DNA from: Ignavibacteria bacterium
GTDB lineage: Bacteria; Bacteroidota; Ignavibacteria; Tepidaquicellales; Tepidaquicellaceae
Direction: 5' to 3'
NCBI GenBank assembly: GCA_016704345.1
Contig: JADJAH010000009.1
Location: forward strand, 212,462 to 276,461
DNA length: 64,000 nt
Positions 55,467-64,000 of this stretch are shown here, piece by piece (the first letter of the stretch is position 1; the number at the start of each line of letters is the position of its first letter). Made by a program: the position numbers and the translations under genes. The notes under the pieces were generated by a model, which was not told the DNA's origin, did not search any database, and worked only from the letters and a program-made list of their open reading frames with translations.

Positions 55467-57616
55467 TTATGGAGTAATTGCACTAACAAAGTTCGCTGCA
55501 TTGTTGTCTGCTATCGCAAAGTCGGTGCCGTCAACAAAGTTGTCGCCGGTTAGGTCTGTCACAACATATCCGCCAACAAAGTTTGACGCGTCGTTGTCAA
55601 TCAACGCAAGATCACTTGCATCAATTGTTCCATCCTGATTCACATCACCGCTGAAGAATGCAAAGACATCATACGGATCAGTATCAACCTGTATCTCATT
55701 ATTTCCGTATGCATAAATATCATCGACTGAAAAAGCAATAGAAGCATTATCACTTATGAATGTAACCGGATCGGCGCTCCAGGTCTCAAGTGCATTGCGA
55801 TGATTTACTTCGATATAGTATGGAACATTATTTTGTGCATTGTTGAAAGTAAACTCCTGTCCTGTTCCCGGACCGTACAACTCTTTTCTTGATGAATCAA
55901 CTTTTGCAAAAGGTGAAACGGAGTTTCTCAGGTAAACTGTTACAGTATCATAGATCATTGTATTTGCAGAAGGGTCATACAATCCTTGTATTGCGCCAAA
56001 CATGAATAATGTTTTGTTTGTACTGATGAAACTTGAGCTCGACCACAATGTGGGATGAGGAGCTACATCATCTGACCAGACAGCCATAGAGATATTATCA
56101 TTTCCATTAAATGCAATTGCCGGGTAGGGCGAACAATTTGGATTTGACTGTATTGTGCTGAATGGATTTAATATTTCACCCCATACATAATTTGAGGACT
56201 TGCAAAAAGCCAAACTTGTATAACCGCCATAAGTTGAATTATATGCAACCGAAAAATTTCCCGGATCATTTCTCTTTCCTATTATTCCTGTTCCTTTAGA
56301 ATAATTGAAAGTATAGTCAACAAATCCGTTTAACCAGCCCGCACTTCCGTTTGTTGATCTGTAATATTCAATGTCGTAATCAATTTCTGAAAATTCATTT
56401 TCACAAATGACCATCAGATCTTTATATGCTCCGTTTGAAGCAATACTTACATTCTTTCTCGTGTTGGAATTTGTACTGATTTCTCCCCGGTAATAGCAAT
56501 TCGTTAAGATCTCAAATATCGATGCTGTTCCAATTGCAATACTTGAATTTGTTTCCAGCCCCGATTCCACGACCATTATTGAATCCTCTCCATTATTGTA
56601 GAAGTATGCAAGATCAGCATCAAAGTCATTAATGCTTCCATCTGTTATCATGCCCATAAAATTTCCGGTATTACAAGTTAATTGAGGATTTGATTCGTAT
56701 GGATCAAGGCAAACTGCCACCTTCTCTCCTTGTTTAGTATAACTCGGATAGTTGTAATATATACTATCACACTGTGCAACGAAATACAGCCAGGAATTAT
56801 TTGTGTATCTCGAATTATCTGAAACCATTTTTACGTTGTAAGTATTGAATTCAATCCAAATAAATGGCGGATCGGTATAATACATTCCTGGCCAGCTAAA
56901 ATCGCTTACATCTAACTGATTTGTATTCAAATTGAGTATTGCCAGTCCGTTTAATGGTGCTTCTCCCTGCTTAGTCCAATAAAAACTTGGATAAGTTATG
57001 TATAACAATTTACTGTTAGTACCCTCTATTAATTCTGAATCAATTGTAAATTTGAAAAATTGAACATATTGACTTTGGTCCCAGACATATCCGTCAAAAA
57101 CGAGATATTCATTCCAGCTTGTTCCGTTATTGTCTGAATAGAATACTCCTAGAACCTGACCACTGCCGTAGTTCAGAATAGCCGAAGTCCAAATTCTCCC
57201 GGCATTTGTTCCTCTCTGCTCCGTGCATGTTGTAACACATTCGAAATTGACATCAGAATACTCAGATTGATAAATTTTACTTGTATCAAAATTATCAAAC
57301 TGCAAATTCAAATTGCTGAGAACTTTAATCGGCTCTTCTCTCATTACTACCGAAACCGTCTTGGTTCCCAATTTATCATCAATTTCTTTCAATAAATTTT
57401 TGCTCTCATTTCTGTCACCAGATTCTTTTGCCGCTCTCATTTTGTTTTGAAAATCAATTACATCCTTTGATGGAGCTGCATTTTTATTTTCTCTCAAAGA
57501 ATTTTTTCATTCTTTACAGGAACAGGAATTTCTCCTTCATAGATTTTTTTCTCCTGCGCAGAAACATTTAGATAAGAGAATACTGCCAGTACAATTGCGA
57601 TGACCGATTTACTCAA
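55467..57616 (-). CDS. Secreted protein with dockerin-like C-terminus, frameshifted near its N-terminus
   Basis: The long frame from 57497 lacks a signal peptide. Upstream, another frame from a TTG at 57616 reads MSKSVIAIVLAVFSYLNVSA, a good signal peptide, then QEKKIYEGEIPVPVKNEK, and breaks at an A6 run near 57520. One more A joins it to NSLRENKNAAPSKDV. The full protein is about 716 residues. The middle has BNR-like phrases (YSDNNGTSWNEYLVFDG, YYRSTNGSAGWLNG), and the end is the shared beta module plus dockerin-like tail (GDVNQDGTIDASD, NNAANFVSAITP). No enzyme signature was seen. A TTG start without a clear ribosome site leaves the exact start open. Confidence 0.75.
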
Positions 57617-57808
57617 GATTGTTTTTGAGTTGTGTTAAGGTTGTGAACCTGTGAATCCAGAAAGGCAACTGCCGTTTATTTCGGTTTTATTTTTTGCAGT
57701 GTTTTAAATATTAGTCTGAATAGTCTGAAATCTCAATTCCGGAAGCACTATATTTGTACTCTAGTTCTTTCCCCTTTAGTTTTTGTTTGGGGTAGTGGAT
57801 AAATATTA

Positions 57809-57866
57809 ACCCCGCATACCGGTGATGCGATTAAGTGAAAATGTTCGCGTACATATTCACGGGTTG
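57809..57866. ncRNA. Three-way-junction RNA-like element, copy 2
   Basis: Outer stem AACCC/GGGTT, hairpin CGCAT-accggtg-ATGCG, linker attaa, and hairpin GTGAA-aatgttcgcgtacata-TTCAC. It lies between a minus-strand secreted-protein gene and the plus-strand alpha-helical paralogue, the same layout as copy 1. Confidence 0.5.
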
Positions 57867-58104
57867 TTTTCTATTCTAAAGAACTGTTACAAAATTAGTT
57901 CAACTCTTTCACTTGCACAAAGAAACTTTTTTGCGAGTTTCACAGATAGGTTCTTACTTTTTTGAGTAAAAAGTCATATTTTGAGCCGCAATCGAAATAT
58001 TACTGAAAAGTCTTTCTTAGGTGTCTCACTATTTGACCGATAATTCAGACGAGTTTTTCAAGTTGTTTTAATGAAAGAGCCAGCCTCAAAACATTTAAAT
58101 TAAT
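57867..58104. promoter_or_regulatory. Conserved upstream region of alpha-helical paralogue 2
   Basis: Counterpart of 26241-26473, with shared phrases including cacaaagaaacttttttgcgag and ttttgagccgcaatcgaaa. No operator is identified. Confidence 0.45.
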
Positions 58105-59583
58105 ATGCTTAAGAGCTCCTTACTCGAGATCCTCCGCACATTTTCAAAACAGGAGCTGATAAAGTTTGAAGACTTTGTCAGGTCGCCTTACTTTAATAAA
58201 AAGGAGAATGTGCTGCAATTGTTTCTCGGGATAAAAAGACATGCGCCTTCTTTTGAAAGCAATGATCTTGAAAAAGAGAGTGTGTGGAAGTTGTTATTTC
58301 CGGAAAGAGAATATAATTACGGGATCATGAAAAACATCATTCACGATCTGACCAAACTAAGTGAAAAGTTCATTTTACTGGAGCATTATTCGGAAGATTC
58401 ATATAGATGTGAATACGATCTCATAGAAGCTGCCAATAGCAGGAACATACAGAGATTTACTTCAGGCAAGATAGATCAATTTGAAAAAAGAGTAAGAAGT
58501 GAAATTGACCCGAACAAATATTCCATGATCGATGATCTATTATATATTACTACCAATTTTTATTATGCGAAGTCAAGCTTTATTCAGGAATATAATCTGA
58601 AACAAGATAGAGAAGATTCACTCAGGCTCGCCTCGGAACATTCATTGCACTATTTCTTTATTAATTCATTTAAGCTGATTCACAATACATTCGCCCACGA
58701 AGTTCAGGGAAACCGGCCGGTCAGCAAGACACTGCTAGAAAAATTCTTTCTGAAACTTGAAGAACATTCAATCCTGGAAGACCTGCTGCTGAATGATAAC
58801 AAAGATCAGGATAAGCTTACAAAGATCGTAACTTGTTTTTACCTTATGTACAGGGCTCTGACTTCAGACGGAGATAAAGCTTCGTATGATAAATTCAAAT
58901 CTTATCTTCGGGAAAATATTAAACTGTTCTCAGCATTTGAACTTCAGAACCTGAACAACTGCAGAAATACTTGCGCGATCAATCTTAAAACTCCCGGTTC
59001 AAACGGAGCAAAAGAATCACTGGAATGGCATAAACTCTTGATGGAAAAGAACTTGTTTCTCCAGAGAAACGGATTAATTACAACCCCTGTAATGTCCAAT
59101 GTTATCAATTATTCCATACAGTTGAATGAGACCGCGTTTGCAGAAGAGTTTTTGAACAGATATGCCGGCAAGCTTCCTGCAGAATCCCGTGACAATACAT
59201 ACAACTATTGCATGGCTATGATTCATTTCAGCAGGAAAGAATTCGGGAAGTCGCTCGAATGCCTTTCTAAGATCAGCGATGAAAAGCTGATTCGAAAATA
59301 TTTTTTGAAAAAACTTTATCTTAAGATCTATTATGAACTCAATGATTATGAATCTTTTATTTATGCATTTGATACATTTGCACATTTCAAAAAGAGAAAT
59401 AAACTAACGAATGAAGCAAGAGCGATGGCGTTTAGCAATTTCGGTAACAAAGTAAGAAGCCTTTTCAAACTCCGTAATTCCTTTAATGAATATGAATCAG
59501 AAAAACTCAGAAAGGATGTATTAACAAATCTGAACAAAGATCAAAACTGGTTCATCGAGAAGATAAAAGAAATTGGAAAGTGA
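58105..59583 (+). CDS. Alpha-helical protein of unknown function, paralogue 2
   Basis: A 492-residue paralogue of the gene at 26474. Residues 1-40 are almost identical, and YNYGIMKNIIHDLTKL and the C-terminal NYCMAMIHFSRKEFGKSLECL/NKLTNEARAM segments also match, while the middle has drifted. There is no signal peptide, membrane segment or catalytic motif. Stronger conservation at the N-terminus than in the middle suggests that the first domain binds a constant partner and the rest a variable one. Immediately downstream (59616-59712) is a decayed end of a module-bearing gene. Confidence 0.8.
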   Translation: MLKSSLLEILRTFSKQELIKFEDFVRSPYFNKKENVLQLFLGIKRHAPSFESNDLEKESVWKLLFPEREYNYGIMKNIIHDLTKLSEKFILLEHYSEDSYRCEYDLIEAANSRNIQRFTSGKIDQFEKRVRSEIDPNKYSMIDDLLYITTNFYYAKSSFIQEYNLKQDREDSLRLASEHSLHYFFINSFKLIHNTFAHEVQGNRPVSKTLLEKFFLKLEEHSILEDLLLNDNKDQDKLTKIVTCFYLMYRALTSDGDKASYDKFKSYLRENIKLFSAFELQNLNNCRNTCAINLKTPGSNGAKESLEWHKLLMEKNLFLQRNGLITTPVMSNVINYSIQLNETAFAEEFLNRYAGKLPAESRDNTYNYCMAMIHFSRKEFGKSLECLSKISDEKLIRKYFLKKLYLKIYYELNDYESFIYAFDTFAHFKKRNKLTNEARAMAFSNFGNKVRSLFKLRNSFNEYESEKLRKDVLTNLNKDQNWFIEKIKEIGK

Positions 59584-59615
59584 AATACAGTCAATCCGAA
59601 ACTCTCGGTATTTCT

Positions 59616-59712
59616 CACGGCACGAGAATTGACGCATTGTTTTAAGCCATTGCAAAGTCTGTTCCTTTAATTATGTTATCTTTGGTGAGATTTGTAACAA
59701 CAAAACCTCTAA
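59616..59712 (-). pseudogene. Decayed dockerin-like tail
   Basis: On the minus strand the sequence reads VRGFVVTNLTKDNIIKGTDF, then AMA, a stop, and NNASILVP. It is clearly derived from the VGGYVVTDLTGDNFVDGTDF...NNAANFVSVIxP tail of neighbouring genes. Several calcium ligands are lost and a stop interrupts it. The rest of the gene is gone; repeats follow immediately upstream. Confidence 0.75.
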
Positions 59713-59769
59713 CTCGGGCCCTGACTGCAAGGTGAGGGGGAGACTGTTCACATTCTTAGTTTGAATAAA

Positions 59770-60126
59770 TTGCTCATTCAAAAAGCTTAAATCGTGCATT
59801 CGGGCACAATGCTAAGTTTGCCGTCATTCCAATCCGCCGGAGTCCCGAAAAACGCGGAGGCTCCAGCTGGGGTGATAAAATCTAAAAAATTGCTCTTTCA
59901 AAAAATCTAATTCGTGCATTCGTGGCAAAATGGCTAAGAAAGTTTGCCGTCATTCCAATCCGCCGGAGTCCCGAAAAACGCGGATACTCCAGCGGGGGCG
60001 AATCATTAATCTTAATAATTGCTCTTTCAAAAAATCTAATTCGTGCATTCGTGGCACAAGCTAAGAAGGTTTGCCGTCATTCAAATCCGCCGGAGTCCCG
60101 AAAAGCGCGGAGACTCCAGCGGGGGT
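59770..60126. repeat. Three tandem copies of a roughly 108-bp dispersed repeat
   Basis: Copies at about 59770-59874, 59890-60001 and 60019-60126. Each starts gctc(t)ttcaaaaaatctaattcgtg-like, passes through gtttgccgtcattcc, and ends in a hairpin-forming ccgccggagtcccga...gactccagcgggg. Single copies are at 48987-49095 and 52578-52685, with a fragment at 55412. All lie 3' of genes with the dockerin-like module or their remnants. There is no coding potential. From 60127 to 60321 nothing further is seen except the leader of the next gene. Confidence 0.8.
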
Positions 60127-60321
60127 GAGTCTCCTTTTAAGAATATCAAAGCCATAAAAAGTTTATTGCAAAGCAGGTAAAGCTGCATGATAAGTTTTTT
60201 CAATGAAACAATTGAGATGCAGAAGTTGAGAAGTTGTTCTTGCTTAATAAAATCACTTTGACTTTTGACTCCAAACTTGTACTTTGTTAAAAGTTTTACA
60301 AAAACATTAAAGGTAAACTGT

Positions 60322-62051
60322 ATGAAGAACTTACTTACTATTGCAGCAGTGCTATTGATAGCATCGCTGTCAAGCACCTTTGCTCAAGACTTGAGCGTGA
60401 AGGTAAATGATCCGCCAATTCCATATAATGGAAATGTAGAGTGGGGTAATGACTTACTCGTTTCGGCAAGTGAACCTCTCAGTAAGCACTCGGGCGTTTA
60501 TCGAAGTTCCAATTCCACTATCTATGTATCGGTACCCGATACCAACATTCAATCCGGAGCGGCGTTAGTAATACTCACTTCCACAAACAACGGCTCAACA
60601 TGGTCAAACATCTCCGCTATCACTCCGGCATCTGTTATATCAAAAACAAAATAATAATCGGTTCTACTGATTCTGTCTATTGTTTCTTTATTTCCGGAGT
60701 CACAGTATACTGCTGGAATGTGCTTAACAATAGAGTCACACAGGTCCGCGGTCCAAGTTTCCGAGATTTCGATGTAGCGACTTCATCAACAGGCTCGATG
60801 TATATCTTCATGGATTCATTGGTACCAATAACATAGTAAGATACAGTTCTGCAGACGGAGGAGTAGTATGGGGAGTGAGGGGATTAGTTACCTCCGGCGG
60901 AGCGAATCCAAAGATTTACTTTTCTGCTCTGGGTGATACCCTGATTCTGAATTATTACGGAGGTGTACTTGCTGACACTGCAACATCCACAATCAGAGGG
61001 GCAAGATACGAGAGAGTGTTCCGGAACGATGGCTGTAGTCGGGTCATTCATTGATGTAACACGTTCAATAGCTCCGAAAGCAGAATTCAAGAGTGTGGAG
61101 ACACGGCACAAGCGCCTGGTTCATTTACACTTCTGAAGAAGCAGGAGATGTTAATATCAAATGTAAAGTGAGCAATAACGGTGGAAATACATTTGTTGAT
61201 TCGGCAGTCATCGCGTCATTGCCAACTGCTGACGAGTACTGGTTTGATGCAGTGCATCACAATAGAGATGGAGGAGGAATTGATGTGATTTATTTTTCAA
61301 GCACAGGAACTAACAGAGGCAAACACAAATCAGATGAACTACATTACTGCATCTAAAACAAACATGCTTTCTTTCTCAAACGCAGTGCAGTTTGCTGACA
61401 ACCAACCTGTGACATCAACAGTTGGTTATACTCGGTTCTGATTCCTTATTATAATTCATTGGGAGACGCAGGTGCTGTCTGGGTCGGTGAGACAGGTACT
61501 GGCAGGGGTTTGTATTTTGACAAGCTCTCTCCGTCAGTTTTGAATCTCACAGTGAGTCTTGAAGCATGTTCACCGCCTCAGGACACTGTAACTGTACTAT
61601 TGAGATCAGCTGTTTCTCCTTATGCAGTTGTTGAGACAAAGAAAGTCTCGCTCTCCGGCGCCGGAACGGCGAGTGTTGTGTTCACCGGTGCAGTCAATGG
61701 TGTAAGCTATTATATTGTGGTTAAGCACAGAAATTCAGTTGAGACATGGAGCAAGACTGGCGGTGAAGTTTTTGTCAATGGCATATTGAATTATGATTTC
61801 ACAACCGCGGCATCGCAGGCTTTGGAAATAATATGGTTCTCGTGGGAAGTGATTACGCGTTTTATTCCGGAGATGTAAACGATGACGGATTTGTTGACGG
61901 AGCCGATGGTTTGCTTATAGATAATGATGCTTTTAACTTCGTATCAGGTTATGTTGTAACAGACCTGAATTGTGACGGAACGGTTGACGGTTCTGATGCG
62001 GTCTTTGCGGATAATAATGCTTTTGCATTCATAGGTATTGTAAGGCCTTAA
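60322..62051 (+). pseudogene. Secreted BNR-like protein with dockerin-like C-terminus, heavily frameshifted
   Basis: Begins with signal peptide MKNLLTIAAVLLIASLSSTF, then GGxxxW-type BNR phrases (LTSTNNGSTWSNIS). The frame breaks near 60645 (A5 run), 60827, about 61018, about 61080, about 61357, about 61432 and about 61825. Each break can be mended by a small indel, mostly adding one base, giving a continuous protein of about 575 residues. It ends in the shared beta module (TVTVLLRSAVSPYAVVETK, KHRNSVETWS) and a variant tail (GDVNDDGFVDGADG, DLNCDGTVDGSD, NNAFAFIGIVRP). Seven breaks in 1.7 kb means either true decay or poor sequence. It is the only plus-strand member of the family here. Confidence 0.78.
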
Positions 62052-62078
62052 CAGTCCCACTTACAGGAAGAGATTTGT

Positions 62079-62113
62079 AAAGCCCGGTATGCGAATGCCG
62101 GGCTTTTTTCTTT
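62079..62113 (+). terminator. Rho-independent terminator
   Basis: The stem AAAGCCCGG/CCGGGCTTT is extended by TAT/ATG pairing around a GCGA tetraloop and followed by TTTTTTCTTTT. It lies 28 bp beyond the stop of the plus-strand module-bearing gene. Confidence 0.9.
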
Positions 62114-63214
62114 TAAAATTTACGAATTCAAAATTACCAAATCAGAATCTTTCAAAGTAACGGAGATTTAAGAGCTTGAGGAGCTTGAGCACAAAGAAAG
62201 TTTTCATAGAGAGCAAAAACAATTGAAGTTAATTTCGCTTGATTCAGATTATTGCCATGGAGTCTGTGATGCTAAGGTTGTGAAGTTTAACTATTGAAGT
62301 TTCCGGCACTGTTTGCTCTCCGAGCTTATATACGCCGGATACGATTGCGCTTGTTCAACAACAAGACCACTGGGAATAAAACCGATTATAGAAAACGCAG
62401 TCACGATAACATTAAAATTTAGGCAATTGCAGTGTTTAAGAGTGTTACAGAATTGAGTGTAATGATCAGTCCCTGAAGATATTATTACAGAATTGATATA
62501 AGCGGTCATGTCTTGAGCCGCAACTGCCCGTGTTTGCAAATATAAAGAAACAGTATTGTTGCTTCCAGATCTCAGCTTTGAATTGAATCGAAGTTGCATA
62601 CTCCTTTCATAAATTGATTTTTTAAAGAGTTTCTATAAATAATCGTCGCCTCTTTTATGAATTCATTGTGATTCGAATCTCAGAACAGATACTCTTGTCC
62701 ACATGAGCGATGTCCGGCTTATCTATGTTTTTGTTACAGAGCTTTCAAAGAAGATGCAAATTGTTTTCGCAGCAGGATTGATACTATTTTGTCCAGTAAA
62801 TAGAGTGTCTATTGAATGGAAATAATCTTCCTTCAATGGCATAGACAAATCAATGCAATTGAAATCAGAAATGACTTGGTGTGACTTGTTCATTTCGTAT
62901 TTGTTCTTCTTGAATAAATCGTACTGTTAAGCCTTTTAAAAGTCAAGTGCTTTTTTTGTACCGCGTATGTTTAGAACAGACAGACATACCTCAAGGTTGT
63001 CTTACATCCTTTAAGAAATGTGATTGACTCCTATGGTTGTTACTATCACTGAAACGAAGTCTATTATCTCAGCAGAGTCACCCTGCGCTTACGGGGACTC
63101 CAAGCGGACGATAAACGGATCAGCCCGCAACTTTTACTGCAGGCTGATCAATCAGAAATAGATGAAGCTATTCTTTATTCTTAATTCTTAATTCCTAATT
63201 CTTAATTCTCCCAC
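62114..63214. other. Long intergenic region without a supported gene
   Basis: About 1.1 kb. A 102-codon minus-strand frame (62599-62291) has a short beta-like phrase (NNTVSLYLQTRAVAAQDMTAYINSV) but no start context or family, and may be a remnant. The end contains the GATCAGCC hairpin and an aattcttaattcctaattc AT-rich repeat (63172-63209). Otherwise nothing is seen. Confidence 0.5.
63118..63149. terminator. Hairpin, second copy of the GATCAGCC stem
   Basis: GATCAGCC/GGCTGATC stem with GC/GC extension, as at 22327-22358, placed 66 bp past the stop of the adjacent minus-strand gene. Its loop differs (aacttttact in place of tatggtttct) while the stem is unchanged. There is no T-run. Confidence 0.5.
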
Positions 63215-64000
63215 TCACGGCCTTATCACGCTTACAAAATTCGCCGCATTGTTGTCTGCAATTGCAAAGTCAGTTGCATCTACAAAATTATCCCCGGTAA
63301 GATCCGTCTTCACATAGCCGCTTGTGAAGAGCAGTGCGGCGTTGTCTATCATGCTTACATCGGCCGCATCAATTGTTCCTTCCTGATCAACATCGCCGGA
63401 ATAGATTGCAAGTCAGCGGATTATTGTCAACCAGTATCTGATTGTTACCGAATGCAGAGCCAAAGTTTCTGAAACTGAATCCCTGTACTGAATTTGTGAA
63501 AGTGCTTCCTTGTTCCAGGTCTCAATAGAATTTCTGTGCTTCACTTGTATGTAATACTGAGTGTTGTTGATGATCGCCGGATTGTTGAAAGTATATGTCG
63601 CTGAACCGTTGGCACCGAGATACATCTTTGCGGGAATCAATTTATCTGATAAGGCGCGGTGAATTGTCTGAGATAAACCTTCACAGTATCTCTCATCATC
63701 AGGTCAGTTACGGATCATAGAATCCTGAATGAAAGCATAGAGTGAGCTCCTTGTCCGGAGGCGGAATGAACCTCGCTTGAATCCGCCCGAAGGTACAGGA
63801 GCGTAGTTGTAAAAAGTATTTCCACGGACTGTACTTTGATACGGATTACTTACAGGATCGTATTGAACTCTTGCACGCCATTTGTACTGCCACCGTTGAT
63901 GGAAAGTCCTGTGACGTATTGATTCAGTTCTGTTCCCGTTGTTCCAAGGTTTGTCAGCGAGCCTATACCCGGAATACGCAGTGCTGTTTGTGATAAGGTT
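63215..64000 (-). pseudogene. Module-bearing secreted protein, frameshifted and cut by the window edge
   Basis: The C-terminus reads AIYSGDVDQEGTIDAADVSM, then KTDLTGDNFVDATDFAIADN, ending NNAANFVSVIRP and a stop at 63215. Upstream fragments in other frames hold the beta module (YTFNNPAIINNTQYYIQVKH, then RNSIETWN), and further fragments resemble the module of the 1668-residue protein. At least one base is missing near 63410 (ctgacttgcaa should have an extra t), with others near 63505 and 63650. The 5' part lies outside the window. Confidence 0.72.

Noticed and set aside
59770..60126. CRISPR-like or tandem gene array
   Set aside because: Units are about 108 bp, abut with short variable gaps, lack coding potential, and have single copies elsewhere, so this is a dispersed repeat.

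Overview
The window looks like a low-GC chromosome segment from the Bacteroidota/Chlorobi side of the tree, most likely an Ignavibacteria-like organism. The evidence is BshA (bacillithiol), KDO synthesis (a Gram-negative outer membrane), two proteins with type-A T9SS C-terminal sorting domains (NYPNPFNP motif), and a large family of secreted proteins sharing a dockerin-like C-terminal module. No rRNA, tRNA, CRISPR array, transposase or phage gene was recognised.

Layout. 0.2-1.4 kb: bshA (+). 1.4-14.3 kb: a long minus-strand block with a pyrimidine/beta-alanine catabolic pair, NhaA, a DUF2237 protein, an APC permease, two overlapping phosphofructokinases with different phosphoryl-donor signatures, a membrane spermidine-synthase-like protein, kdsA and a TrmH-type methylase. 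14.3-22.3 kb: plus-strand surface-sugar genes, namely a GT-B-like transferase, an SpsF-type cytidylyltransferase, a two-subunit transketolase, a GSA-type aminotransferase, an SDR and a NeuB-type synthase. This looks like an uncharacterised CMP-ulosonic acid pathway. 22.4-33.3 kb and 49.1-64 kb: FG-GAP beta-propeller and sialidase-like secreted proteins with the shared C-terminal module, mixed with two paralogous alpha-helical proteins, gene remnants and several families of dispersed non-coding repeats. 33.4-39.9 kb: a 19-bp minisatellite, an EamA exporter, an Rrf2-cupin-RIC operon (probable nitric oxide or iron-sulfur stress response) and two T9SS cargo proteins. 40.4-48.7 kb: a compact cluster of seven genes: a diacylglycerol-kinase-like protein, a methyltransferase-BtaA fusion, a GNAT protein, a fold-III PLP decarboxylase, a class II aldolase-like protein, and an FtsX/LolD-type ABC transporter. 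It is a good candidate for making and exporting an undescribed betaine- or amino-lipid.

Most notable. (1) The lipid cluster, with two transcription units preceded by near-identical promoter-like sequences. (2) The transketolase/NeuB sugar cluster. (3) A roughly 60-nt element, present three times, that folds as a three-way junction with compensatory changes in its closing stem. (4) Three FG-GAP proteins that each resolve to exactly 14 repeats (two seven-bladed propellers) once frameshifts are read through. Many genes carry single-base deletions, mostly in homopolymers (10.30, 42.79, 44.13, 57.52, 60.65 kb and clusters at 23.1-24.0 and 60.6-64 kb). These may be sequencing errors, so split genes are described here as single genes.
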